Below, one piece after another: positions 1 through 10,958 of a stretch of DNA of 64,000 nt; positions within the stretch are counted from its first letter, which is position 1; each line of letters begins with the position of its first letter. The position numbers and the translations under genes were made by a program. The DNA is from Paulinella micropora (lineage: Eukaryota; Cercozoa; Imbricatea; Euglyphida; Paulinellidae). The stretch lies in NCBI GenBank assembly GCA_019918135.1, contig WBZZ01001282.1, positions 16,001 to 80,000 on the forward strand. Direction: 5' to 3'. The notes under the pieces were generated by a model that was not told the origin of the DNA, did no database searches, and saw only the letters and a list, made by a program, of their open reading frames with translations.

Positions 1-189
1 AAAACAATCACTCCTAGAATTCTACTGTCTTTGATTAAATTTTCCTTTGGGTTGCTCTGAGCCCAGACCAAAAACAGCGAAGGTTCGTTTCATCTGTCCA
101 CCTTTCAGTCACCTTTCTGGCATCCCCGATGCACACCGCAAGGGGGTAAACACAAATTCCGACGCACTTTACTGCTTGCAGAGAAATTC

Positions 190-975
190 ACCGGATTTTC
201 GGCGGGCAGCTAAAAAAAATTCACCACCGAAAAAAGGCAATTGTGCAGTTTGATCAACATTTCTGAGCGAAGGCCGGCGGGCGGGGAAAAATGTTTTTGC
301 AAAAACATTTTTCCCCCTCCCGCCGGCCTTCGCTCAGAAAAAATATTAGAGTACAAAACAATTGCCGAAATGTCCTCTCGCGAAAAAAAAAGTAGATGTC
401 GTGCCGCAATTTCGTGCCGCAATTTGCGGAAAATTCGTGTAACCGCCAATTCCGGCACACTTATCGTTCAATTCACCTGATTTTCCGGCAGACTGATTAA
501 AAAAATTCGCCACCAAAAAAAAGTTGCGCAGTTTTGACAGACATTTTTCTGGGCGAAGCTAGGCGGGCGGGGATTTTTTTTCTGGGACACAAAAATTTTC
601 CCCGCCCGCCGGCCTTCGCTCAGAAAAATAATATTATTAGAGTACAAAACAAATTGCCGAAATGACCTCTCGCGAAAAAAAAGTAGATGTCGTGCCGCAA
701 TTTGCGGCAAATTCGGGTAACCGCCAATTCCGGCACACTTATCGTTTGCCGCGAATTCACCTGATTTTTCGGCAGACTGATTAAAAAAATTCGCCACCAA
801 AAAAAGTTGCGCAGTTTTGACAAACATTTTTCTGGGCGAAGCTTGGCGGGCGGGGATTTTTTTTTTGACACAAAAAATTCTTTCCCCGCCCGCCGGCCCT
901 CGCTCAGAAAAATATTCGAGTACAAAACAAATTGCCGAAATGTCCTCTCGCGAAAAAAAAATCAGGTGTCGTACC
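190..975. repeat. Tandem hairpin array (three units), copy 1
   Basis: Three units of about 290 bases follow each other, each containing a long GC-rich inverted repeat: 263-337, 549-623 and 832-907. The first is a near-perfect palindrome (stem about 30 bases, reading CTGAGCGAAGGCCGGCGGGC outward). In the others one arm has drifted to CTGGGCGAAGC. Each hairpin is followed by a shared block containing ATTGCCGAAATG, CTCTCGCGAAAAA and GCCGCAATTTGCGG. The array sits at the 3' side of the minus-strand EGF gene. Its role is unknown: a non-autonomous mobile element, an mRNA 3'-end hairpin or a replication element are all possible. Confidence 0.85.
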
Positions 976-3629
976 GCAGAGCCATGAGAGGTCTTGTAGC
1001 TTGAAATTATACGATGCCCTTTTTTGGTACTTAGCTAGTCCCAAGTGCTGCAAGGCCGAAGCGCATGGGCCACGGAAATATTTGGTTATTGTCTGATCCC
1101 TGAAGGGAGTAATAGTCGCCAGCCACCAATGGACGCATCGCTCAAAAGTACTGTGGCCCTGATCTCCCTTTAGAATCGCCAGGACATATTCGAGAATGCA
1201 AATCAGCAGCTTTGCGTTGAGACGCCCGATACTGTTCGCAAGCAGGCTTAGCGCGTTGGATAATGTCAGCGTTTTTTCAAGCGTTTCCTCGCTTACTCCA
1301 GGAGGGAACCCCACAAGGTCGAGGCAAAAATAAGGGTCTACGTCAATCAAGAGAAACCAGCGGAGTGTGTTTTCGGGCTTGTTGTCACAATGCGGCAGCG
1401 TGGCCGAACCTGGGCAGCGGCAGCGCGGCCAAGTGTTGAGCAGCTCGCACGTGGCATTGGCGGTACATTTGATAAAAGCGCAGCGGTCCAGCAACCGCAG
1501 CGCGCTGCCGCCCGTAGTTTGCGTCACTGGCAGGCGTATCAGAAACGACGACTGGTTCAGCGACGTCCGACCAGTCAGCAGCCGCGCGATCAGCAGGTTA
1601 TAGTCCTCGCGCTCGTCGGGCTGCAATTTCAGGCACGCCACCCGCATGAAGATGTTGTTAGACAAGCCCTGCAATTCCAACGAGGCGGTGATGTCAAAGG
1701 CGGCACGTTCGTTGACTGGATTTTGCGCGAGTATTCGTGCAGTCCGCCCCGCCGGGTCTAGCACTACGAGCCGCAGCTGCGGCCTGGCGCTCCCGCCGCA
1801 GTAGTGGACCTGTCCGACGCTGGTGGCAATCTCGTCGAAAGTAAAGGTGCCGTTGTTGCGTGGGTCCTCGGTCGTCGACACGAGTAGCAGCGAGCCGGCC
1901 GACGTGACGACCAACGCTGATCGAGCGGACGGGATCGACAGGCACTGCACCACTCTGTCCGACGATGACGGTGACCACAGCAGCCGCGACTTAATGTATG
2001 TAGTCTCCAGCAAAACGTTTAGATTACACTGGCCTGCCAAGGCTATTCCACTCGTTGCGTTGTCTAGGAGCGGCGCGGCCCACGCGGGGTTGAGAGCCGC
2101 TGCGGCCGCGCCCGGGAACGCTACCGGGCTCCACCTGGTATCAGACCAGTTGTACAGGTAATACTGGAATAAAGGCGCTTCTCCTGACGTCGCGGGGTAC
2201 CAGGTCCCGAAGCCGGGGCACAATGACAACGTGAACAGGAGGTCTTCCCTAGTAGCCACTTGCACCAGATTCAGGAGGCAACCGTTGCCGACTCGGATGG
2301 AACGCGCGCCCAGTTCTGCTTTCGGGGGCGGCCAGCCCCAACGACATGCTGTTAGTATGATTCAGGATGGAACCGTTGCCCCTGCCACTCCGCCCCGTCT
2401 GCTTTCGGGGGCGGCCAGCCCCAACGACATGCTGTTAGTATGTCGTCTTGATCTGTCACGCCCCAGAGCGCACCGCGTGAAACCTGCGCCCGGCCATGGA
2501 GAGGGCTTGCGCTCAGGCGCCTGAAAAGCAGGGCAACGCTGCCCGCCGCGGTCGTGGTGCTGACGAACACGTAGGTAGACCCTCCGCTGTCTGCCGTACT
2601 ACCGTACGTTAGTACTACGTCGTCGGTCCCGTCCCCGTCCAAGTCGCCCAGCAGGAGGTCCGCGTGTGCCCACAGCAGCTTGGTTTCTTCGACCATCAGC
2701 AGTGTTTCGAACTGCAGATTGCCCATGCTCTTCAGCAGCTCGTTCGTAGTGAGCAAGCGGCAGACCAGCCCGCCGGCCAGGGCCGGCAATACTTGCCCTG
2801 CTTGCGGGCAGGTGTACACAACCCCTCTACCGCCGTTGTTGTCGACGTAGCCGGCCGAGCAGAACAGGGTACAGGACCCGCCTGGCATCAGCCCGTTGCA
2901 GTGCGTGCCGTACTCCGGGCCCCTTGGGAGGTACGGCACGCAGGGCATGGCCACACAGCCAGTGGAAACCTTGCCCTGCTGCACAGGATCGTTGATTAAG
3001 AAGGCCGTTGCGTTACACGTGCACGTGAAGCTGCCGTCCGTATTCTGGCACAACGCCTGCGGGTGGCACGGATTACGCCAGAATAATTGATTAGATGGAT
3101 TGCACTCATTGATGTTGTAACAATAGTCTTGAGAGAACCAAGATCCGTACAGAGGTGCCCGTTTCGTATTGTATGGGAACTGCTGTAATAAAGGGCAAAA
3201 CGCGTATGGACTGTCTTGCGGTACAGTATAATAGCCAGGCTTGCAAATCTTTATGCATAAGCTGTCAGGGTTGCTACAATACTTGGTCAGATCATACTTG
3301 TTGAAGTCGATGCCGGTGCTGGTTTCTAGTGAGCAAACAGTCGTGTACTCTGCGGGGTTGTTTTGGAGCTTGCATGTGTAGGCCCCCGGGTTCTGAAAGT
3401 ATGGGAAGTAATACGGCAATTTGCATAAACACCAGTAATCCTGCGCGCTGTTCGACAGGTCAGGGACCTGCATGGCTGCGTGATAGTCTGCATAACGCAG
3501 GCCTTGCGCCCAAGTGAAGGAAGTGACTGCATCTCTACAATCAGCAAACTGCTTGCTGGCGTAGAAGCAAGGTAGTTCTGCGAGGGTATCATAGTTGCAC
3601 ACCACCGTTATGTCTCTCAGCAAGCTCAT
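904..3629 (-). pseudogene. Broken extracellular EGF / CCP-like / FG-GAP protein
   Basis: The ATG is at 3629-3627. The first frame runs to 2352 and a second continues from 2265 to 904. Visible domains: a Cys-rich N-terminus, a calcium-binding-type EGF domain (NINECNPSN...CHPQALCQNTDGSFTC), a complement-control-like Cys block (MPCVPYLP...GTHCNG...SCTLFCSAGY), and an FG-GAP/VCBS calcium loop (GDLDGDGTDDVVLTYG). A beta-rich region and a second short EGF (CTANATCELLNTWPRCRCPG) follow. N-glycosylation sequons are common. This is an extracellular or virion-surface type architecture. No signal peptide is visible; TTCAG just before the ATG could be a splice acceptor for an upstream exon. The frame is broken at 2314-2378 by an insertion absent from copy 2. 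The 3' end reads into the hairpin array, so the true stop is unclear. Confidence 0.7.
2314..2378. other. Templated insertion disrupting the EGF gene
   Basis: Where repeat A copy 2 has six bases (GGGCTG), copy 1 has 65. Most of the insert duplicates the sequence found 83 bases to the right (TCTGCTTTCGGGGGCGGCC), joined to a piece resembling GGATGGAACCGTTG from the left flank. The net change of 59 bases shifts the frame. It looks like a templated repair scar. Confidence 0.8.
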
Positions 3630-3928
3630 GTCTGAATCAACAGGTTTTTATTTGGTTGTAAAAACGATCAGAGACAGCGGCCGGGAGGGGGGGGGGTCCG
3701 AGAAAAGGAAAAATCTGGCTTATATCTTCTTTTTTTTTTGCTTTTCTGCGCCTTTTTTTTCTTAAAGTTAGAAAAGGAAACAACCAAGACTTTTTTAAAA
3801 AACAGCGCCGCCCTAGAAAACGACCAGCTCTCTCAGTCCTTTTTTTTCAAAGTAGGCGGGTAAGGGCTGTGGCAGGAAAAAGAAAAAGGAACGTCGTATA
3901 AATCCCTTTGCGCCCCACCCACCCACCC

Positions 3929-3967
<39 letters not shown>

Positions 3968-4109
3968 CCTTCCGCCCCCCTTTCCCCCTTTGCCATTCTC
4001 TCTCACCCTCCCCCCCACACCCTCCCCCCACCAAACAGAAAAAAAACAGTGAATTGGAAGGGGGGGGAGGGGGAGTACTGTCCTGTGAGCAAAAAGCCAA
4101 TGGCATGAG
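3630..4109. other. Spacer, homopolymers and CT tract
   Basis: No convincing gene. It contains poly-G, poly-T and a (CT)n/CCCTTT pyrimidine tract around 3926-4030. This probably holds the 5' region of the EGF gene and the 3' region of the next minus-strand gene. Confidence 0.6.
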
Positions 4110-5123
4110 CTAGAAATGTACGGGCCCCAGGTACTGCCCGACCAGCCCCGCGACGCACGCGGGCCAGCGCAAAGATTGTGTACACCAGGGCGCGAGCTCG
4201 TGCGTGTACCAGCGTTCGCGGCCGCTGTCGAGCCCGCTCCAGTCCGCCTCGCAGTACCCAGGGCCGGCACAGGCGCGCAGCCCGCACAGGCTGCCGCCCT
4301 TACGCACGAGCGAGACACGGACGTACGAGGCGGGCGACACAAACGTTCCAGTCAGCGCGGCCAGCGCTCTAGTGTCGCGCCCGTCGGCGGGCGTGGCCTC
4401 GATCAGCTGTCCGCCGTCGTCGCGTACCCAGTTGAGCGCGTGCTCAGCTCCTGTACAGCGGTACAGCCGCAGCCACAGCCGCACGCGGCCGCGGTCCACC
4501 ACTGCGCGGTCCAGGAACAACTGGATTTCTTGCACGGGCTGCACACCGCGCGGGATCAGCCGCAGCCAGACTTGGTCGCCAGCCAGGGCCTGCGACAGAC
4601 GCAGCGCGTCGGCCACGCGCCGCGCTTGCGCGGCCAGCACTTTGCGGTGCACGGCCCGCATGGTCTGTTCGAAAGCGTCCCGCAGGCGGTCCCTAGCGTT
4701 TGGCGCCCTGCGGCTCCAGCACCTGCGCACAAACATCCATTGCCCGGCGCTGGTCTTGTGGGTGGCGTACTCGGGGGCATCGGCGCGTAGCCTCACCAGC
4801 AGGTCCGCGAGCAGCTGCCCCCGCACCCACGCGATCGTCCGGCCCCTCGTGCACACGCTCCGGATGCAGTGCGGATTCTTGTGGAAGACGCACCACAGCA
4901 TTGCCAGATCAACGCCGGGGCAGTGCTGCCAGCCTTCGGCCAGCAGGTCGTCTACTGTGTGCGTTAGCGACCGTGGAGTGCAGATGAGCCTTTGCAGCAG
5001 CACCTTCCGTGTAGAGGCGTCTAGCGCGAAACGGGGTGCGGAGGGCACGCAAGGCGCGGCTGTCGGTACAGCCCAGTCGACACGGCAGGGCTCGGGCAAA
5101 CCGGTAGGGGCCGAGCCCTGCAT
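4110..5123 (-). CDS. Hypothetical protein, 337 aa
   Basis: An intact frame from ATG 5123-5121 to TAG 4112-4110, GC-rich with high third-position GC. The protein is rich in Arg, Ala, Leu and Trp. There is a central helical, basic stretch (about residues 140-185) and a beta-rich C-terminal half with WLRL, WVRDDGG and YVRVSLVRKGG, ending in a Cys/Trp-rich segment. I do not recognise a family. There is no signal peptide or membrane segment. It stands alone between two homopolymer-rich spacers, so neighbours say little about its job. Confidence 0.75.
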   Translation of the reverse strand: MQGSAPTGLPEPCRVDWAVPTAAPCVPSAPRFALDASTRKVLLQRLICTPRSLTHTVDDLLAEGWQHCPGVDLAMLWCVFHKNPHCIRSVCTRGRTIAWVRGQLLADLLVRLRADAPEYATHKTSAGQWMFVRRCWSRRAPNARDRLRDAFEQTMRAVHRKVLAAQARRVADALRLSQALAGDQVWLRLIPRGVQPVQEIQLFLDRAVVDRGRVRLWLRLYRCTGAEHALNWVRDDGGQLIEATPADGRDTRALAALTGTFVSPASYVRVSLVRKGGSLCGLRACAGPGYCEADWSGLDSGRERWYTHELAPWCTQSLRWPACVAGLVGQYLGPVHF

Positions 5124-5821
5124 TTGCTACTCTTTTTTTGTTGTTGTTGTTGGTAGAAGACTAGGAGCGGCGGTGGGAGAAAGGGAGAAAGCGAGAGAGG
5201 GAAAAAAAACCAATGGCGGTCGCGGGGTGGGGAGAACTTTCCGAGAAAAAGGGAATGAAGGGAGGAGGGAAAGAACGGTACTAGTGGTCACGGTGCGGAA
5301 CATTTAGATATTCCCCCGCTGAGACCCGGGAAAAAAAGGGGAGAGGAAAAGGAGGGTTGCTGCTTTTGGGGTCTGGTCAGTTTTTCTTTTGCAACCGCCT
5401 ATTTTTTTGTTGTTGTGTCCCTTCCCTATGTCAGGGTTTTTTTTTTTAAACAAAAAAAAAATGTATGGGTGTGTGCAGGTAGAAGGAGCTTCCAGGGAGG
5501 AGGAGCGCGCGATCATTCTACATAAAAAAGCTTAAGAGGGGCCGCCCCCCCCCCTCCTTTACCCCGTGCCTCTCCAGTTCCGTCGGTTTTTCTTACTTCT
5601 TTCCTGCGCCCCCACCCCCCCACACACACACACACACAATTGCCAAATCCGGAAGCGTGCCCCGCCTCCGGCTCTCCCCCCCTTCTCTCTCTCTAACTCT
5701 GTCTTTTCTGCTCTCTGGTTGTTCACAAGATCTTATTCCCCCCCCCCTCCCTTGCGTACTGTTTTCGTACGGGCTTTGCCCCCCCCCCCCCTACCGTGTC
5801 GTTCGAGCCTGCGCGGCCCTC
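5124..5821. other. Spacer, homopolymers
   Basis: Purine-rich on the left, pyrimidine-rich on the right, with runs of T, A and C and a short (CA)n at 5622-5637. It may carry the 5' exon of the following plus-strand gene; I can support nothing definite. Confidence 0.5.
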
Positions 5822-6754
5822 TCTGATTCTTTCACGGGCGAAACTATACGCGCGATCGCGGCGAGGGCCAAGCTGTTGAGGTGGCAGACCTACTTGCTCG
5901 ACCTGGAAGAGCTAGGGCTAGAGCCCGGCGATCGGCCGCTCGAAGGCGACGCCTGCGTGCTGTTGATTAGGCGTGGCGTGTGGCGTTTCATGGAATTGGG
6001 GTCCATGGCTTTAGGTTTGCCGTTACCAGCGGGCGCTAGCAGCCTGCTACAAGACGAGTTGCTGGCGCTGGAGTGGCCAGTGCGGCCCGCCCCGGTGCGC
6101 GGCGGCTGTCCCTCCCCCAAAAACTGCCAGACCCTGGCCTTCGGCGAGGCCGACGGCGCCGTGCCGCTCGGGCGGCTGCCGTTGCTGGCCCGGCTGAAGC
6201 GCGGGGTAGAGGGGCTGATTCCGGAGGCGCGGGACTGCCCCACACGTGGCAACCTGTACTCGAACAACCGCCGCCAAGGCATCTCGCCGCACGGCCACGA
6301 CGGCCTGGCCGGCGTGATTGGTGCGAGGCTCGGCGCCGCCATGGGCCTGCACTAGCACTGGTACTTTGGCGGGCACCCGGTAGGCAGAGAGGTGAGCATC
6401 CAGCTGGACCACGGCGACGTGTACATCATGTCGGCCGTCAGCGCGGGGGCCGGCTGGCGCAGCAGGTCGGCTTTTGTGCTCCGCCACGCAGCGGGCTCGC
6501 CCTGCTACGCACAGTTCCTGCCCCCCCGCCACAAGAAAAGAAAGCGACAGCCCGACAGCCCGACGGTTCTGTGCCCTCCTCCGCCGCCGCCGGAGCTGCC
6601 GCTGCCGCCGCTGGTGCCGCTGGCGCTGCCGCGGAAGTTGCCGCCGGAGCTGCCGCCCGACTTTGTTCTGCAGTCCCCGCCGCTAGACCTCCTGCCGCCG
6701 CCGCTGGAGCCGCCGTCACCGCCCCCGCCGCCGGACGCCGGCCTCGCTCAGTGA
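5822..6754 (+). pseudogene. AlkB-like 2OG-Fe(II) oxygenase with in-frame TAG
   Basis: One continuous frame interrupted only by TAG at 6353-6355. Before the stop it reads NLYSNNRRQGISPHGHDG...VIGARLG; after it, HWYFGG.PVGREVSIQLDHGDVYIMSA and LRHAAG. This is the motif series of the viral AlkB-type dioxygenases (iron ligands HxD and the His of RHAAG, plus HGDxYIMS). Such enzymes oxidatively demethylate nucleic acids. The HxD aspartate is His here (CAC GGC CAC, 6290-6298), so one iron ligand is missing as well as the chain being interrupted. A Pro-rich tail of about 60 residues follows a basic KKRKR patch. The start is uncertain: the frame is open from 5657 without an early ATG (first in-frame ATG at 5990). 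A dead copy or readthrough are both possible. Confidence 0.65.
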
Positions 6755-7270
6755 CATCTCCGGGAAAATGCCCACGTGACTCCTTTGCATGCTTCCCCCC
6801 CCCCCCCCTCCCCCCTTCCCCCACCCTTTTTTGCACTTACCGGGCGCCTGACCAAAAGCAACACCGTCAGCCAAACACTAAATTTTTGTTGTGTGTGCCT
6901 GATTTTTTTGTACAGATATTCCCTAAGCCTACAACACTCTTATTTTCTTTTTCTTCTTCTTTAAATTGCGCAGTTTTGACCGACATTTGCTAAGGCGATT
7001 GCTAGCGGGGCGGGGATTTTTTTTTCTTTTTTTCTTTTTTTTTTAACATCAGATATCTTTGCCTTTTTTCTGGTAGAGCTTTTTAGTATAAGTAAAAGAA
7101 ATAACCGGCGCACAAGACGTCTATTCAATGATCGCTGTTACCGTAGTTTGCCACGAAGTGGATGACAGAGGATTTGTGGTGATCATAATATCGAAGGCAA
7201 TGTTGACCTTGGAGATTGGAAGGGGTTCGATGACCTGCAAAATGCCGTCCTGACAGCTCTGAAAATTCCT
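6755..7270. other. Spacer with a half-copy of the hairpin repeat
   Basis: Poly-C and poly-T runs. At about 6965-7020 there is AATTGCGCAGTTTTGAC...GCGGGGCGGGGATTTT, resembling one side of a repeat-A hairpin unit without its partner arm. The last 110 bases are open in the frame of the next gene but without an ATG. Confidence 0.5.
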
Positions 7271-8435
7271 TTGAACACGCCTTTATGGCCTCGGAGGCAG
7301 GGAGTAACGGTTAAACCTGCCAACGAGGACGACATAAGAAGCGAAAGAGAAAGTGAACGGAAGCTCCGGTTAGATGCAACAAGCTACGAGGCAAAGGAGC
7401 GGAGCTTTGGAAATGATGTGAAGTTGGAAACGACCATGCAGAAATGGTGTAACAATCTGGGCAAGCCGGTCAAAGAAGAGGGAAGTGCTTGCATTTCGCT
7501 CACACGCAACCGGAGGTGCTACCTATACTTACACACCCAGACCATTGGTCCAACTGGTAAACCAAGAGGGCCGCACATTGCGCAGAATTTACACACAAGA
7601 CCACATCACCGACGCAGTGAAGCAGCCCTTAGCAGAAGCGTTAACTACGCTATTGCGCGAAAGCCCGCGGTGCCTTGTTGGCCGCGTACAGCAAGCGCGT
7701 TTACTAGACGAGAGGTTGACCAACGCAATACATGGCAGGCTGCCTTTGTTTCGGCATTACTTACCCAAGATAATAGCTACGTTGCAAAAGTTCCTAGCAA
7801 GTTCAAAAAATTTGCCTGACAAGTGGACAAATGTGTTGTCCGCGGTCGCGGGCCCCGCCGATCTGGAACGCGCTTGCTTTGAGCTGGGTTATAATGAAGT
7901 GCGCCTGCTGATCGCGAAGCTGCAAGTTTGGCGGGGGAACCCTGAGGTTCGGGAGCTGACTGACAAACTGAATTCGATACTAATGACCTACTTCTTCAAG
8001 ATAATAACTACGTTGCACAAGTTTCTAGCAAGTTCAACACGTTTGCATACCAAGTGGACAAATGTGTTGTCCGCGGTCGCGGCCCCCGCCGATCTGGAAC
8101 GCGCTTGCTACGAGCTGGGTTATAACGAAGTGCGCCTGCTGATCGCGGAACTGCAGGCTTGGATGTTGAACCCTGAGGTTCTGGAGCTGACAAACAAACT
8201 GAATTCGATACTTTGGACCATGAAGGAGGAACCGGATCTAGACATACACAGAGTGCGCGCAAGAGCGCTAAGAGAAGCGACTTCAACAACAGATGTACAA
8301 AACCAAATACAACAATTTCTGGGAAGCAAAGATCAACTTGCGCCGGGTGTGGCTGCCCAAAGTAAAAGAAACACACGCAAATCAAACATTAAAAATAAGG
8401 ATAGACGACGAACAAAAAAAAAAAAAAAACACTAG
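7271..8435 (+). CDS. Hypothetical protein with duplicated helical domain
   Basis: The C-terminal frame (7485-8435, ending TAG) contains two copies of a helical domain of about 75 residues (about 7765-7985 and 7993-8215). Key segments are KWTNVLSAVA.PADLERAC, ELGYNEVRLLIA.LQ and ELT.KLNSIL. The tail is very basic and Lys-rich. The N-terminal part lies in another frame from 7271, whose first codon is TTG; the frames swap near 7555, so a frameshift or unseen splice is needed. The internal duplication is also clear at DNA level (about 220-base direct repeat). Family unknown; the basic tail suggests nucleic-acid contact or nuclear targeting, which is inference only. Confidence 0.55.
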
Positions 8436-8736
8436 CTTTTTTTTTGCAGTGGACAAGGTGTGAAACTCGTGTGTGTGTCCAGGGCAAGCTCAGACATGCT
8501 TGTTGGCAAGAAAATATTTTTTAATATTCCTGATTAAAAGCAACAAAAAAACAATCACTCCTAGAATTCTACTGTCTTTGATTAAATTTTCCTTTGGGTT
8601 GCTCTGAGCCCAGACCAAAAACAGCGAAGGTTCGTTTCATCTGTCCACCTTTCAGTCACCTTTCTGGCATCCCCGATGCACACCGCAAGGGGGTAAACAC
8701 AAATTCCGACGCACTTTACTGCTTGCAGAGAAATTC

Positions 8737-9525
8737 ACCGGATTTTCGGCGGGCAGCTAAAAAAAATTCACCACCGAAAAAAGGCAATTGTGCAGTTTGA
8801 TCAACATTTCTGAGCGAAGGCCGGCGGGCGGGGAAAAATGTTTTTGCAAAAACATTTTTCCCCCTCCCGCCGGCCTTCGCTCAGAAAAAATATTAGAGTA
8901 CAAAACAATTGCCGAAATGTCCTCTCGCGAAAAAAAAAGTAGATGTCGTGCCGCAATTTCGTGCCGCAATTTGCGGAAAATTCGTGTAACCGCCAATTCC
9001 GGCACACTTATCGTTCAATTCACCTGATTTTCCGGCAGACTGATTAAAAAAATTCGCCACCAAAAAAAAGTTGCGCAGTTTTGACAGACATTTTTCTGGG
9101 CGAAGCTAGGCGGGCGGGGATTTTTTTCTGGGACACAAAAATTTTCCCCGCCCGCCGGCCTTCGCTCAGAAAAATAATATTATTAGAGTACAAAACAAAT
9201 TGCCGAAATGACCTCTCGCGAAAAAAAAGTAGATGTCGTGCCGCAATTTGCGGCAAATTCGGGTAACCGCCAATTCCGGCACACTTATCGTTTGCCGCGA
9301 ATTCACCTGATTTTTCGGCAGACTGATTAAAAAAATTCGCCACCAAAAAAAGTTGCGCAGTTTTGACAAACATTTTTCTGGGCGAAGCTTGGCGGGCGGG
9401 GATTTTTTTTTTGACACAAAAAATTCTTTCCCCGCCCGCCGGCCCTCGCTCAGAAAAATATTCGAGTACAAAACAAATTGCCGAAATGTCCTCTCGCGAA
9501 AAAAAAAAATCAGGTGTCGTACCGC
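8737..9525. repeat. Tandem hairpin array (three units), copy 2
   Basis: Counterpart of the array at 190-975, with hairpins at about 8810-8884, 9096-9170 and 9378-9453. Only poly-A and poly-T lengths differ from copy 1. Confidence 0.85.
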
Positions 9526-10958
9526 AGAGCCATGAGAGGTCTTGTAGCTTGAAATTATACGATGCCCTTTTTTGGTACTTAGCTAGTCCCAAGTGCTGCA
9601 AGGCCGAAGCGCATGGGCCACGGAAATATTTGGTTATTGTCTGATCCCTGAAGGGAGTAATAGTCGCCAGCCACCAATGGACGCATCGCTCAAAAGTACT
9701 GTGGCCCTGATCTCCCTTTGGAATCGCCAGGACATATTCGAGAATGCAAATCAGCAGCTTTGCGTTGAGACGCCCGATACTGTTCGCAAGCAGGCTTAGC
9801 GCGTTGGATAATGTCAGCGTTTTTTCAAGCGTTTCCTCGCTTACTCCAGGAGGGAACCCCACAAGGTCGAGGCAAAAATAAGGGTCTACGTCAATCAAGA
9901 GAAACCAGCGGAGTGTGTTTTCGGGCTTGTTGTCACAATGCGGCAGCGTGGCCGAACCTGGGCAGCGGCAGCGCGGCCAAGTGTTGAGCAGCTCGCACGT
10001 GGCATTGGCGGTACATTTGACAAAAGCGCAGCGGTCCAGCAACCGCAGCGCGCTGCCGCCCGTAGTTTGCGTCACTGGCAGGCGTATCAGAAACGACGAC
10101 TGGTTCAGCGACGTCCGACCAGTCAGCAGCCGCGCGATCAGCAGGTTATAGTCCTCGCGCTCGTCGGGCTGCAATTTCAGGCACGCCACCCGCATGAAGA
10201 TGTTGTTAGACAAGCCCTGCAATTCCAACGAGGCGGTGATGTCAAAGGCGGCACGTTCGTTGACTGGATTTTGCGCGAGTATTCGTGCAGTCCGCCCCGC
10301 CGGGTCTAGCACTACGAGCCGCAGCTGCGGCCTGGCGCTCCCGCCGCAGTAGTGGACCTGTCCGACGCTGGTGGCAATCTCGTCGAAAGTAAAGGTGCCG
10401 TTGTTGCGTGGGTCCTCGGTCGTCGACACGAGTAGCAGCGAGCCGGCCGACGTGACGACCAACGCTGATCGAGCGGACGGGATCGACAGGCACTGCACCA
10501 CTCTGTCCGACGATGACGGTGACCACAGCAGCCGCGACTTAATGTATGTAGTCTCCAGCAAAACGTTTAGATTACACTGGCCTGCCAAGGCTATTCCACT
10601 CGTTGCGTTGTCTAGGAGCGGCGCGGCCCACGCGGGGTTGAGAGCCGCTGCGGCCGCGCCCGGGAACGCTACCGGGCTCCACCTGGTATCAGACCAGTTG
10701 TACAGGTAATACTGGAATAAAGGCGCTTCTCCTGACGTCGCGGGGTACCAGGTCTCGAAGCCGGGGCACAATGACAACGTGAACAGGAGGTCTTCCCTAG
10801 TAGCCACTTGCACCAGATTCAGGAGGCAACCGTTGCCGACTCGGATGGAACGCGCGCCCAGGGGCTGCCCCTGCCACTCCGCCCCGTCTGCTTCCGGGGG
10901 CGGCCAGCCCCAACGACGTGCTGTTAGTATGTCGTCTTGATCTGTCACGCCCCAGAGC
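9511..10958 (-). pseudogene. 3' half of the EGF / FG-GAP gene, copy 2
   Basis: The frame is continuous from 10958 leftward through the region broken in copy 1 and includes the second EGF (CAFVKCTANATCELL). It lacks everything upstream, including the first EGF, the CCP-like block and the FG-GAP loop. The open frame begins at the junction with the LRR fragment, with no proper start. So neither copy of this gene is complete: copy 1 has the 5' part but a broken middle, copy 2 an unbroken middle but no 5' part. Confidence 0.75.

Larger units (their letters stand above)
1..2469. repeat. Direct repeat A, copy 1
   Basis: This stretch matches 8548-10958 in the same orientation, nearly base for base. 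Differences are homopolymer lengths, a few substitutions (one changes Leu to Pro in the encoded protein near 1170) and a 65-versus-6-base swap at 2314. The match is cut by the left edge of the window, so the repeat may continue outside. It carries a three-unit hairpin array and the 3' half of an EGF-domain gene. Confidence 0.95.
8548..10958. repeat. Direct repeat A, copy 2 (truncated at right)
   Basis: Same orientation and near-identical sequence to 1-2469. It stops abruptly after CCCAGAGC at 10958, where an unrelated LRR gene fragment begins, so the 5' half of the EGF gene is absent from this copy. The left junction follows GATTAAAAGCAAC at about 8543. Confidence 0.95.

Noticed and set aside
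1367-2161. Plus-strand ORFs opposite the EGF gene
   Set aside because: Antisense of a well-supported domain-bearing frame; the same shadows appear in copy 2.
4116-5307. Plus-strand Arg/Ser-rich ORFs over 4.1-5.3 kb
   Set aside because: Shadow of the minus-strand 337-residue frame; composition typical of antisense GC-rich DNA.
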